Shown in pieces: positions 52,152-61,468 of a DNA stretch of 64,000 bases (the first letter of the stretch is position 1; each line of letters starts with the position of its first letter). The translations under genes and the position numbers were made by a program. The stretch is taken from assembly GCA_910575155.1 (NCBI GenBank), contig CAJTDX010000001.1, forward strand, positions 217,371 to 281,370. The letters run 5' to 3'. A model generated the notes under the pieces. It made no database searches. It was not told the DNA's origin and saw only the letters and a program-made list of their open reading frames with translations. This DNA is from Lachnospiraceae bacterium (GTDB lineage: Bacteria > Bacillota > Clostridia > Lachnospirales > Lachnospiraceae).

Positions 52152-54131
52152 ATGATGGAATCATATCGTATAATGTTAGAGCAGTTGAGAAGCGGAAATG
52201 TGGATGAACATTTTATTGAACATGCCGGCAATGTGTATCAGATTGCGCTGCAAGCCGGCGAAGATCTGCAAGAACAGATGGCGGCAGAACTGCATGAGGC
52301 GTTTTGTGAGCGGATCCAGGAAAAGATGGCGCTGATTTTTCCGGTGTATTCGTATTTGCTGCGCATAGATGCCAACGCTGTTTATATGGAAAATTTTTTA
52401 AAGATGATACATGCGCTTCATAAAGACAGGCAATTATCATGGCAGAATCTATACTGGCTTTTTGGGCAATTGAACGGTTTCCGTCTGCGGCATAAAGAAT
52501 GTGATACGCAAGAGGTACAGAGTATGTCGGCGGCGCTTATACAATATGCGCTTACGGGCTGTATGCTGCAATTGAACGTGGCTGTATGCCCGAGGCCGTA
52601 TTTGTACCGCTATGCCAGGCGGGTGGCGGTGCTGACGGAGAAGCTTTCTCAGGAAGATGCAGAATGGAGAGAGTTTGTTTTAGAATGCTGTCATGTATTG
52701 CAGCGTTCTATGGATAAAGAAGTTTTGCTTGTGAATACAAAAGAGGCGGCTTCCAGAGCGGGAGAACTTAGTTTTTTTGCGCCCGAGTACGCAGAGGATG
52801 CAGGCTGCCGGCAGACAGAGCTGGAATGGAAAGGGGAACGGTTTGAGCTGTACCAGTGTGAGGATTGTCTTGCAGATCCGGAACGCGTGGAGCGTGCGGT
52901 ATCCCGGATTTTGGATTATAATCCTGCTATGGTACTGCATATTGGCGACAGAAGTCTTCTGGCGGAAATAGCAGACCAATGGTTTCCGGTAATGACCATG
53001 GGAGGAACGTTTGGCGCCGCAGTTGTTTCCGGCACGGAATTTGCGGTGGCGTATGATTCCAGGGAAGAAGCCAGACAGGAGTTCCTGGGCGTGGTGAAAA
53101 ATTATGAGCAGACGATTGGGGATGAACGTAATCTGAGGAGCAGGCTGGTGTTCCCGGCAGAATATTTTAAGGAAGAGGATCGCAGGAACAGATTTTATGA
53201 AGTGGGGCTTTTTAATCAATATATTATGAAAGAGAGTTTCCATATAGAAAAAATGATGAAACGCGCCTGGGCGGCTTCTATAAAAGTGATGAAAGAAATT
53301 GAGCGAATCTGCAAAAAGCATCATATCCTTTATTTTGCAGATTGGGGAACGCTGTTAGGGGCGGTGAGACATCAGGGATTTGTGCCGTGGGACGATGATA
53401 TTGATATTGCCATGAAACGTGAGGATTATAACCGCTTTTTTGCCATAGCCAGGGAAGAATTGCCGGAGGGCTACTGTATTGTGGATGGAACCTATGATGA
53501 GGGCTGGCCGAATACGAGGGCGCGGGTATTGAATGTTCCGGATTCGGATCACGCGCAAATACAGCTGCAGCAGGATAAACTGGAAGAATTTTATGGATGT
53601 CCTTATGTGGTTGGAGTGGATATAGAGCCTTTGGATTATATTCCCAGAAATGAGGAAGATGCCAATATGCAGGCGGGGGTCTTGCAGAATGTGCTGTCTG
53701 TGGCCTGCAAACTGCGGGATAATGGCAGCCAGATCACAGAGGAGATCGAAAAAGAATTAAAACTTGTTGAAAAACTGTGCAATTATCAGCTTACAGAGGA
53801 GAGTCCGTATATCCATCAGCTGTTAAGACTTGCAAGCGCGGTCAGCCAGATGTACGGGAAAGAAGACGGAGATGAGATCGCCTATATGTGCAGTCATTCC
53901 TACCTTAAGAACAGAGCCAATTACAGGCTGAAAGAGGAATGGTATGAGAGCAGTATCCCGCTTCCATTTGAAACTACCACCGTGGAAGCGCCGCAGGAGT
54001 GCATAAAGGTATTAAAGGCATGTTATGGAACTGGCTGGTATACTTATTATAAGGGGGGCGCTGCGCATGATTATCCGTTTTATAAAAAGCAAAAGGAGAA
54101 ATTGGAAAAGCTGGGGATTGTGCTGGATTGA
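52152..54131 (+). CDS. Large LicD-fusion protein
   Basis: A 659-aa protein. Its C-terminal 300 residues are a LicD domain with FADWGTLLGAVRHQG followed by FVPWDDDIDIAM, close to the LicD at 47999. Residues 1-350 are a helical and alpha/beta extension (FFAPEYAEDAGCRQTELEW, then VLHIGDRSLLAEIADQWFPV) whose family I do not recognise. A second start codon lies one codon downstream. It is the last gene of the operon and is followed by a hairpin near 54184. Confidence 0.82.
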   Translation: MMESYRIMLEQLRSGNVDEHFIEHAGNVYQIALQAGEDLQEQMAAELHEAFCERIQEKMALIFPVYSYLLRIDANAVYMENFLKMIHALHKDRQLSWQNLYWLFGQLNGFRLRHKECDTQEVQSMSAALIQYALTGCMLQLNVAVCPRPYLYRYARRVAVLTEKLSQEDAEWREFVLECCHVLQRSMDKEVLLVNTKEAASRAGELSFFAPEYAEDAGCRQTELEWKGERFELYQCEDCLADPERVERAVSRILDYNPAMVLHIGDRSLLAEIADQWFPVMTMGGTFGAAVVSGTEFAVAYDSREEARQEFLGVVKNYEQTIGDERNLRSRLVFPAEYFKEEDRRNRFYEVGLFNQYIMKESFHIEKMMKRAWAASIKVMKEIERICKKHHILYFADWGTLLGAVRHQGFVPWDDDIDIAMKREDYNRFFAIAREELPEGYCIVDGTYDEGWPNTRARVLNVPDSDHAQIQLQQDKLEEFYGCPYVVGVDIEPLDYIPRNEEDANMQAGVLQNVLSVACKLRDNGSQITEEIEKELKLVEKLCNYQLTEESPYIHQLLRLASAVSQMYGKEDGDEIAYMCSHSYLKNRANYRLKEEWYESSIPLPFETTTVEAPQECIKVLKACYGTGWYTYYKGGAAHDYPFYKKQKEKLEKLGIVLD

Positions 54132-54299
54132 ATGAAAACGGATGAATAATGGTTATATCGCAAAGAATTTGTAACAATTAATGGAGGGCAGGGGAGCTGC
54201 CCTCAGATCTGAGCATTATCTTATAGTCTGTGATTCACAGGCAATTATATAATACCAGATATTATATTTCATGGTTGAGGTTGAACGTAATTTAATATT

Positions 54300-55424
54300 T
54301 TATTTCAGCGTCTTTTTCAGAGTTTCTATTACAAATTCCTGCATATGATCCTGAAGCTGGTAATATAATGGCAGACTGAGAAGCCCTTTATATAGCTGTT
54401 CCGCATTGGGGCAATTTACATATTTAAATCCATTTGCCTGATAGTAGGGGTGTTTATACACCGGAATATAATGTACGTTTACATGAATTCCGGCTTCCTG
54501 CATTTTTTCGTATACCTCTCTGCGTTTTTCGGATGGAATCTGAATCACGTACAGATGCCAGCTGCTTTTGCAGCCCTCTTTTTGTACGGGGCAGACGATA
54601 TCATGAATAGTTTCTAATTCCTCATTATATTTTTCTGCCAGTTGGCGTCTTTTTGCTGTGAAACGATCTAATTTTCTCATTTGAGAGATTCCCAAAGCGC
54701 ATTGCAGATCTGTAATGCGGTAATTAAAACCTAATTCCAGTTGCTGGTAATACCAACCGCCTTCCGTTTTTGTCATTAACGATTCAGACCGCGTAATGCC
54801 ATGATTGCGAAATAAAAGCAGCTTCTGATATAAATTTTCATCGTTTGTTGTAATCATTCCGCCTTCTCCGCTGGTAATCGGTTTGACCGGATGAAAACTG
54901 AATGTTGTCATATCTGAAACAGAACCGATTTTTTTTCCATGATATTCTGCGCCCAATGCATGTGCGGCGTCTTCAATTACCAGCAAATGATATTCTTCTG
55001 CAATGGCGTGTATCTCATCCATTTCGCAGGGCTGACCAGTATAATGAACGGCGATAATGGCTTTTGTCCTGGGGGTAATTTTTCGTCTCACATCCTCAGG
55101 ATCTATATTGTAGGTGTCTTTTTTTATGTCGGCAAATACTGGAGTTCCATTACAGTAAAGAATACAGTTTGCAGAAGCTGCAAACGTAATGGGAGTGGTA
55201 ATGACTTCATCTCCTTTGCTGATATCGGCCGCGTAACATGCCGCATGTAAAGCGGCGGTTCCATTTGCGACCGCTACTGCATATTTTGCTCCGACGTAAG
55301 CGGCCACGGATTGCTCAAAATCATGAACTGCAGGTCCCGTGGTAAGATAATCCGATCTCAGGGTATCAACAACCGTTTGTATATCTTCTTCATCAATATA
55401 TTGTTTCCCGTATGGTATATCCAA
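54300..55424 (-). CDS. pseC: PseC-type aminotransferase (UDP-4-keto sugar)
   Basis: A 374-aa PLP enzyme that adds an amino group at C4 of the PseB product. The PLP lysine is K181 in FSFHPVKPITSGEGG, D152 is in VIEDAAHALGAEY, and GTAALHAA is at 55-62. It fits the DegT/DnrJ/EryC1/StrS family and PseC in particular. The start is TTG, since no ATG or GTG is open, with GGAAGG about 12 bases upstream. It is the last gene of the minus-strand nonulosonic-acid operon. Confidence 0.88.
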   Translation of the reverse strand: MDIPYGKQYIDEEDIQTVVDTLRSDYLTTGPAVHDFEQSVAAYVGAKYAVAVANGTAALHAACYAADISKGDEVITTPITFAASANCILYCNGTPVFADIKKDTYNIDPEDVRRKITPRTKAIIAVHYTGQPCEMDEIHAIAEEYHLLVIEDAAHALGAEYHGKKIGSVSDMTTFSFHPVKPITSGEGGMITTNDENLYQKLLLFRNHGITRSESLMTKTEGGWYYQQLELGFNYRITDLQCALGISQMRKLDRFTAKRRQLAEKYNEELETIHDIVCPVQKEGCKSSWHLYVIQIPSEKRREVYEKMQEAGIHVNVHYIPVYKHPYYQANGFKYVNCPNAEQLYKGLLSLPLYYQLQDHMQEFVIETLKKTLK

Positions 55425-55452
55425 TTTATATCATTTCCTTCCTGTATCGTAA

Positions 55453-56448
55453 TTAAATATATTTCAGAGCTTCTTTTAATTCTTCAACTCCAAGCCAGTC
55501 TACATTGGTTCCGGAACTGTATTCAAAACCCTCGGCAACTTTAACGCCTCCAGGTGTAAAGCCTTTTTCAAAATTCCACCAATCAAAATGAGGATATATA
55601 ATATAATGTTTTTCATATTCATAAGTCAGAAAAGAATCATCCTTTGTAATCATAATCTCATGAAGTTTTTCACCTTCACGAATGCCGATTTCATTTATGC
55701 TGCATGTTGGCAGCATAGCTTTTGCTAGATCTCCAATATGAAAAGATGGAATTTTTGAGATATATGTTTCGCCGCCTTTTGATTCACGGATTGCTTTAAA
55801 AACCAGATCTACCCCCTGATCTAAAGTTATCCAGAATCTTGTCATTCGCATATCGGTGACGCCTAATGTATGTTCGCCATTATCAATAATTTTCTGCCAT
55901 ATTGGTATGACCGAACCTCTGCTACCTGCGACATTTCCATACCGCACAACAGAAAATACCGTTTGATAATTATTGCCGCGATACGCATTTGCTGCAATAA
56001 ACAACTTATCAGAAACCAGCTTTGTTCCGCCATACAGATTAATGGGATTCACGCCTTTATCTGTGGATAAGGCGACCACTTTTTTCACATTGCAGTCTAA
56101 TGCGGCGTCGATTACGTTCTGCGCGCCATGAATATTTGTTTTAATCGCTTCCATAGGATTATATTCGCAAGTGGGAACCTGCTTCATGGCTGCGGCATGA
56201 ATGACGTAATCGACGCCTGCAAATGCACGGAACAGCCGTTCCCGATCCCTGACGTCTCCGATAAAAAAACGAACCCTGTCCATATCTACTTTGTTCATGT
56301 ACTCTATATTCATGACGCTTTGTTTAAATTCATCTCTGGAATAGATGATTACTTTCTTAGGTTCGTATTCAGCAAATATTTTTTCTAAAAATTTTTTTCC
56401 AAAAGATCCTGTTCCTCCAGTAATCAAGATGGTTTTTCCATTTAACAT
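55453..56448 (-). CDS. pseB: PseB, UDP-GlcNAc 4,6-dehydratase (5-inverting)
   Basis: A 331-aa SDR-type enzyme, the first step of pseudaminic acid synthesis. The NAD loop TGGTGSFG is at 10-17, AAAMKQVPTCEYNP is the PseB-specific block, and the catalytic YGGTK follows. The start at 56448 has AAGG with an 8-base spacer; a GTG three codons earlier is open. PseB identity, rather than a retaining dehydratase, argues for pseudaminic over legionaminic acid. Confidence 0.9.
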   Translation of the reverse strand: MLNGKTILITGGTGSFGKKFLEKIFAEYEPKKVIIYSRDEFKQSVMNIEYMNKVDMDRVRFFIGDVRDRERLFRAFAGVDYVIHAAAMKQVPTCEYNPMEAIKTNIHGAQNVIDAALDCNVKKVVALSTDKGVNPINLYGGTKLVSDKLFIAANAYRGNNYQTVFSVVRYGNVAGSRGSVIPIWQKIIDNGEHTLGVTDMRMTRFWITLDQGVDLVFKAIRESKGGETYISKIPSFHIGDLAKAMLPTCSINEIGIREGEKLHEIMITKDDSFLTYEYEKHYIIYPHFDWWNFEKGFTPGGVKVAEGFEYSSGTNVDWLGVEELKEALKYI

Positions 56449-56509
56449 ATCAAGCACCTTCCAATGTATTTAGTGTGGCGGCATACTGTGTCTAAAAAAT
56501 AACAGCATG

Positions 56510-56950
56510 TCAGTCTGTGAGTTCTGATTCGTAAAAATAATATTTTTCAGTATATCCTGTATCTTGAAATACTTTCTGTGAAGCCGTATTATCAGGTTTT
56601 ACTTTTGCAATTAGTTTTTTTACATTTGGGAAATCTTGTTTTACCTGTTCTTTGAGCAGATGGATCATTTCTTTTCCATGCCCCAAAGATCTTTTTTGCG
56701 GGCATATACTGTAGTCAATCTCAGCAGTTTCATTTTCAATATTAATACGTACCTGTCCGATTGGCTGATTATCGCACATATATATGTATTGCATGACGTC
56801 ATTACGCATGAAAAGCTGTTCGTACCATTTTTTATGCTCTTCATAAACGATATCTGATGTTGAGAAAGCATTTTTGCGGACAGATCTGTCGTTTACCCAT
56901 GCAAACAGCAAATCAAGATCCTGAAGAGTTGCCTTTCTGAGATAACCCAT
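56510..56950 (-). CDS. pseH: GNAT N-acetyltransferase, PseH-like
   Basis: A 146-aa GNAT enzyme with the acetyl-CoA loop (QKRSLGHGKEMIHLL) and the terminal KVFQDTGYTEKYYF segment. In the pse pathway PseH acetylates the C4 amine made by PseC. AAGGAAAA lies six bases before the ATG. Placed between the deacetylase gene and pseB, it is the best PseH candidate in the window. Confidence 0.78.
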   Translation of the reverse strand: MGYLRKATLQDLDLLFAWVNDRSVRKNAFSTSDIVYEEHKKWYEQLFMRNDVMQYIYMCDNQPIGQVRINIENETAEIDYSICPQKRSLGHGKEMIHLLKEQVKQDFPNVKKLIAKVKPDNTASQKVFQDTGYTEKYYFYESELTD

Positions 56951-56986
56951 GCGTTTTCCTTAGCCTCCCTGGAATAATAAATCTGG

Positions 56987-57670
56987 TTATTCAACTTTTC
57001 GAAGCAGTTCGAATGCTTCAGCATATTTTTTTCCGACCATTCCGCCCCATTTTTTCGCATGATATTCCAACATTTCTAACGAACGGGGATGTGGAAAATT
57101 ACATAGTTCTGATTTATATTTTTTCATTGCCTCGCATTTTATCAAAAAATGATCTTCAATATCGACAAATACGTTAGGATAAAAGTCTTTGTTTTTATCG
57201 CCAAAATTCCATTCTGTGGAAGAAACGGTTTCAAACGCATATAGTTCTTTTACCGGATAGTTTCCGATTGGTCTTGTAGCTGTAAGTACGGCCGCAGATG
57301 TAATTCTGTGATCAATATTTAAATCATAGGCATGATGGGTGTATACGATCGCTGGCTGTATCTGTTTTATGTATTTCTCGGTGATTTTTATAACGTCCAG
57401 CAGATCAACGCTGTCAAATCGGTTGTCCGGCAGATGTTCAAAATATGTTTCTGTATAGCCAATTGTTTTTCCAGCCAATTTTGAGTTCTCACGTAATGAG
57501 ACGATCGTTTCTTCTGGAGCATTCTCTCTGTTATTCCATCTGGAGGTCTGTCCTTCTCCAAGTATTAATGCAAATGCCTCATCCCCATGCGAAATTCTTT
57601 TTGATATGGTAGCTCCCACACCCAGAACTTCATCATCTGGATGAGCAGCAACAACCAACACGACGCTCAT
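56987..57670 (-). CDS. PIG-L/LmbE-family deacetylase
   Basis: A 227-aa zinc-dependent N-deacetylase with the metal motif AHPDDE (9-14), YTHHAYDLNIDHR carrying the further ligand, and a typical LmbE fold. It is not part of the core pse pathway. It overlaps pseG by four bases (ATGA), so it is made with it. The likely role is to remove an N-acetyl group from the sugar or its precursor and free an amine for another substituent. That is inference. Confidence 0.85.
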   Translation of the reverse strand: MSVVLVVAAHPDDEVLGVGATISKRISHGDEAFALILGEGQTSRWNNRENAPEETIVSLRENSKLAGKTIGYTETYFEHLPDNRFDSVDLLDVIKITEKYIKQIQPAIVYTHHAYDLNIDHRITSAAVLTATRPIGNYPVKELYAFETVSSTEWNFGDKNKDFYPNVFVDIEDHFLIKCEAMKKYKSELCNFPHPRSLEMLEYHAKKWGGMVGKKYAEAFELLRKVE

Positions 57671-58716
57671 AATTGTCTCCTTTCCAAAGTGTGGGAATAT
57701 CCTGTAAACTGTAATATTTTTTCAGCAGTTCTTCTTGCGCCAAGTCCATCTATCATTGTTTGTCCGTATTTACTCATTTGCGCTCTTGTTTTCTTATCAG
57801 AAAAAAGCTTTTCGCATAGATGACAGAACGCTTGTCCCTGAAAGGAATCAAAATTTCCTCCTGAATATGTGATTCCTTTGAGGCTCATATATTCTGCCAC
57901 CAGTTTTTGGTCCTTTGCTAAGACGTAGCATATGGACGGGACTCCGCAAAAGGCCAGCTCATATAAGGTACTTCCGGCAGAAGAAATAAAAAAGTCGGCA
58001 TTTATCATGCATTCTCTCATATCTGCATTCCGATGTATGGCAAGGTTTTGTTTTTGCAGTTTCATGATGTATGTTTCTGAAAAACTCCATCCCGCGATTA
58101 CGTGGAGATGAATGCCGGGAAAATGCTCCGCTAGTTCTTTACTGATTCGATAGCAGAATTGCAACGGGTCTGCGCCTCCTGAGGTAATATATACCTCCTT
58201 TACCTGGTCATGGTTTTTTCTGACTGCGGCTGTCTGAAACATAGAGCGCAGCAATAAATAGCTGCATCCAGTTAATTTGAGAGGTACGCCTTCGTAGGAT
58301 GCGTCTTCTCCAAACACATTGCCGTTTATCACGATGTCAGCCTGAACATGGCGTTCTAATCCGTCATCCATGCAAACTAAGTATGGAACAATTTTTTTCA
58401 GTTGTTGGAAATAGTCATCGTCTGCGCCATAGTGATCTACAATCAGGCAGTCTATGTTTTCATTCCTGAGAATGCCAGACAGTTCATCTATTTCATCTAT
58501 AATGCTGGGAAATTCATAAATTTTATCATTTGTTATATAAGGGGCTTTTATATAAATAACCGGATAAGGCAGTGTTTCCTGCAGTTGATTTCTGCAGATA
58601 AACAGAATGCTGCAATCAGACTGTATGGACAATTCATCTGCCAAAGCCATGCAGCGGATCAAATGCCCTGATCCTATTGATTTACCTGTATCCAGGCGGA
58701 ACGCAATTTTTTTCAT
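57667..58716 (-). CDS. pseG: PseG, UDP-sugar hydrolase
   Basis: A 349-aa GT-B-fold hydrolase that releases 2,4-diacetamido-2,4,6-trideoxy-L-altrose from UDP. The N-terminal loop GKSIGSGHLIRCMALADE carries the catalytic H18, and SSAGSTLYELAFCGVPSICY near the C-terminus binds UDP. The start at 58716 has GGAG with a 7-base spacer. It comes 4 bp after the amidohydrolase gene. Confidence 0.9.
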   Translation of the reverse strand: MKKIAFRLDTGKSIGSGHLIRCMALADELSIQSDCSILFICRNQLQETLPYPVIYIKAPYITNDKIYEFPSIIDEIDELSGILRNENIDCLIVDHYGADDDYFQQLKKIVPYLVCMDDGLERHVQADIVINGNVFGEDASYEGVPLKLTGCSYLLLRSMFQTAAVRKNHDQVKEVYITSGGADPLQFCYRISKELAEHFPGIHLHVIAGWSFSETYIMKLQKQNLAIHRNADMRECMINADFFISSAGSTLYELAFCGVPSICYVLAKDQKLVAEYMSLKGITYSGGNFDSFQGQAFCHLCEKLFSDKKTRAQMSKYGQTMIDGLGARRTAEKILQFTGYSHTLERRQL

Positions 58717-58720
58717 CTCA

Positions 58721-59488
58721 TTACTCCAAATATTTTTGATAAAAAGTATTGAAATTTTCTGAAAGTATTTTTGCTTTATCAGGAGCGCTGATTTCAAATT
58801 TTTTGCAAAACAGGTCAAATTTGGAGAGACTTTCGTTCAGGGAGTGATTTGGATAGTCAGAACCCCAGAATATTCTCTCATAATTCATATGCTTCATCAC
58901 AAAATACAGATCTTGTATTACGTGTGATTCCCACCAGAATGGGATCGTAAAACTAATGTCTATATACAAATTCTGATATTCCTGCATCAGGGCAAAAACA
59001 TCCAGTACCCGTACCATTCCGCCATGCGCAATGATAAGCGGTCCCTGAAATCCGTCCCGCAGCACCCGTTCTGCCAGATCCACTCCATTGGTGGTGTAAA
59101 TATATTTCGATCCGTAAGCGGCGCATATGGTCAGCGCCATTTTGTGCTTTTCTATTTTTTTGGTAAATTTACAGATATTGTCATAGTCCTGATATAACAA
59201 TTTCTGTTCATAGGGCAGCAATTTTATCAGACGAACATTATGACGCTTTAATTCCTCCAGCTTTGCATCTGGTTCGCAGTCATTGGGATACAGCATCATA
59301 CCTGGTATGAAATAGGTTCCAAAGTTAAGCGCATAATTTTTGTCATTAAAATCGTTTTCATCAATCAAATAGAGGACAGCTTTTTTGATTCCAAACTGTT
59401 TCATTTTCGATTGCAGCTCTGCGAGTTCTCTCTGCTTGTCAGTTCCGTGTAAACTGAAGTGCAGATGTGCATCTATTATTTCTGTCAC
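58721..59488 (-). CDS. Amidohydrolase-family TIM-barrel protein
   Basis: A 255-aa metal-dependent hydrolase or decarboxylase. The motifs are DAHLHF at the N-terminus, IIAHGG in the middle and WGSDYPN near the C-terminus, which supply metal ligands in the amidohydrolase-2 family. The start is GTG with AGGAGG seven bases upstream. It lies inside the pse operon but has no place in the core pathway, so it may process a side-chain precursor. No substrate can be assigned. Confidence 0.8.
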   Translation of the reverse strand: MTEIIDAHLHFSLHGTDKQRELAELQSKMKQFGIKKAVLYLIDENDFNDKNYALNFGTYFIPGMMLYPNDCEPDAKLEELKRHNVRLIKLLPYEQKLLYQDYDNICKFTKKIEKHKMALTICAAYGSKYIYTTNGVDLAERVLRDGFQGPLIIAHGGMVRVLDVFALMQEYQNLYIDISFTIPFWWESHVIQDLYFVMKHMNYERIFWGSDYPNHSLNESLSKFDLFCKKFEISAPDKAKILSENFNTFYQKYLE

Positions 59489-59555
59489 TTTGATTCCTCC
59501 TGACAGTTCTCTGTGATGAATATTGTTTTTTGCATTAACCGATATACAATTGGGC

Positions 59556-61448
59556 TTACTGATTAAAATATAACATGCAGATAAATTCTTTTTGTGGAAT
59601 CGCTTTGTAGTTATGGATCAGTTTTACATCATGTGTATATTGGAAAGCCATTTTTAAGATTTCCAAAGGATCATGGTAAAATACCTGTTCTTCTTTTGGA
59701 TAATCTTTTGTAAGACAGGTACTTAAAAAATCCATAATAACCGCCTCATTTGCTTTTTCACAGGCCAGTTTCATGAAATCCTGCGTATATTCCATATTAC
59801 TGATGAGTTTCTGTTTAAAGTTTAATGTTCCATTTGTAATCACTACGTCTGCTTTTGGAAGCTGACTGCTTTCTAACATGAAATTTGCCTGAATAAATTC
59901 AGCTTCCGGGAACTTTTCTTTTGCACAGGCAAGAAATTCAGGGATAATATCTACGCCGATATAGTTACATAAAATGCCTTTGTCTTTTAAAAAGCCATAA
60001 AAATCTGCAAATCCGCATCCGATGTCCAAAATTGTTTTTTCATGAAACGTATAATTATCTGTCAATGCGGTAAAACGTTCCAGCTGATCGGAAGTTTTTC
60101 CCCACCCTAATGTTTTGGGGGATACCCCTAATTGAAAATACCTTGTCTGATATCTTGTTAATGTTTCTTCATAGATTGTTTTATAGATTTCAGTTTTGTT
60201 CATAGTTTCTCCGCTAATATTATTACATGAGTCTGATTTTGAAACATTCATGTTCATCCAAAAATATTCTTGTGAATAAGATGCCAGTTTCATTTCCAGA
60301 TGTTTGCCAATCTGAGACAAATCTTCAAAGTTATCACCTGTAAGGACTGCTACTCCATGTCTGCCGGCTGATGCCTCATTTTTTACATTTACCACGTCAT
60401 TTTTTTTATTCAGATGTATGATCTGGCATTCTGGTGGAAAGGTTTCAGTAAAAGAATCGAAAACAGAATCTGTTTTTGGTGATTCTAAAAAGTAAAGCAT
60501 GGCTTTTTTGATGTATTGCTGACGGCATTTTGCATACGTTTTTTGTCCCATTGCCAATCGAAGTAACGCGCCGCAGTAATCAATCCCGGTAATTTCTTCT
60601 AAGATAATATTCGAAATAAATACGCCGCCTCCGCGGTTTGCCGCTTCAATAAAATAAATATCATTGCTTCCTTTTTCCAAGATAAATTCAATATGTGCAA
60701 ATCCAAAAGTAATCTCTGCAGCCTCTGCAGTAAGTTCAGCGGCTTCTTTTATTTGTTCAAGCATACTGCTGCTGAATGTTCCCGGATAGTATAAAGCTTT
60801 TGCTACGTTTTCATTTTCAGTGTACATATCTTTATTTGATGCAGCTATAAATTCAAATCCGTCGCTGTCGCAAAAGCCATCAGCAGTTATTACATTCCCG
60901 CAAATGCATTTTTCAACAATACACATTCTTGAGTTCGAGTTTTCAACAGCTTTCAGCCAGGCCGTATTTAATTCGCAGTCTTTGTATACTTTAGATATGC
61001 CGATGCTCCCGCAATTGTCAAGCGGTTTTATGATAATGGGATATTCAATATCGTTTGCAAATTCCCGTGCCATTTCCAGATTCCAGCACAAACGATATGC
61101 CGGCTGCAAAACGGAGGTTTTCTTTATACATTCTCTTTGCAGAAATTTATTATTTGTGATCGTCTGGGTGCGTAACCGCGGACCATAAAATTGATATTTT
61201 TCCGAAAAAAAAGCAACTGCATACATAGCGCTGTCACTTTCGTCCGCTATTATGTAATCTGGTTTTTCTGTGCATATGATCTTGTCCAGCTCTTCTAAAT
61301 TACGGCTGTCAACTTCATATATTTTATCTGCAGGTATCTGTTTTTTGTCCCACCATGCAGCGGCAATGACATATAAACCATATTGTTTTGCCTTTTTCAC
61401 AAGTGGAATCTGTTCCCATCCTGTGCCTATAATTAAAATTTTTTTCAT
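59556..61448 (-). CDS. ATP-grasp ligase fused to a SAM methyltransferase
   Basis: A 630-aa two-domain protein. Residues 1-395 are an ATP-grasp ligase: a pre-ATP-grasp fold (KKILIIGTGWEQIPLVKKAK), the ATP lysine K141 in IIIKPLDNCGSIG, and metal residues E254, E268 and N271 in IEAANRGGG. Residues about 415-630 are a class I methyltransferase with motif I ILDIGCGF (473-480) and acidic D500 after strand 2. ATP-grasp enzymes join a carboxylate to an amine; the methyltransferase could methylate the product. An open GTG start 45 bases upstream adds 15 residues and overlaps the previous gene. It is not part of the known pse core. Confidence 0.9.
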   Translation of the reverse strand: MKKILIIGTGWEQIPLVKKAKQYGLYVIAAAWWDKKQIPADKIYEVDSRNLEELDKIICTEKPDYIIADESDSAMYAVAFFSEKYQFYGPRLRTQTITNNKFLQRECIKKTSVLQPAYRLCWNLEMAREFANDIEYPIIIKPLDNCGSIGISKVYKDCELNTAWLKAVENSNSRMCIVEKCICGNVITADGFCDSDGFEFIAASNKDMYTENENVAKALYYPGTFSSSMLEQIKEAAELTAEAAEITFGFAHIEFILEKGSNDIYFIEAANRGGGVFISNIILEEITGIDYCGALLRLAMGQKTYAKCRQQYIKKAMLYFLESPKTDSVFDSFTETFPPECQIIHLNKKNDVVNVKNEASAGRHGVAVLTGDNFEDLSQIGKHLEMKLASYSQEYFWMNMNVSKSDSCNNISGETMNKTEIYKTIYEETLTRYQTRYFQLGVSPKTLGWGKTSDQLERFTALTDNYTFHEKTILDIGCGFADFYGFLKDKGILCNYIGVDIIPEFLACAKEKFPEAEFIQANFMLESSQLPKADVVITNGTLNFKQKLISNMEYTQDFMKLACEKANEAVIMDFLSTCLTKDYPKEEQVFYHDPLEILKMAFQYTHDVKLIHNYKAIPQKEFICMLYFNQ

Positions 61449-61468
61449 ACAAAAACCGGCCTCTTTTC

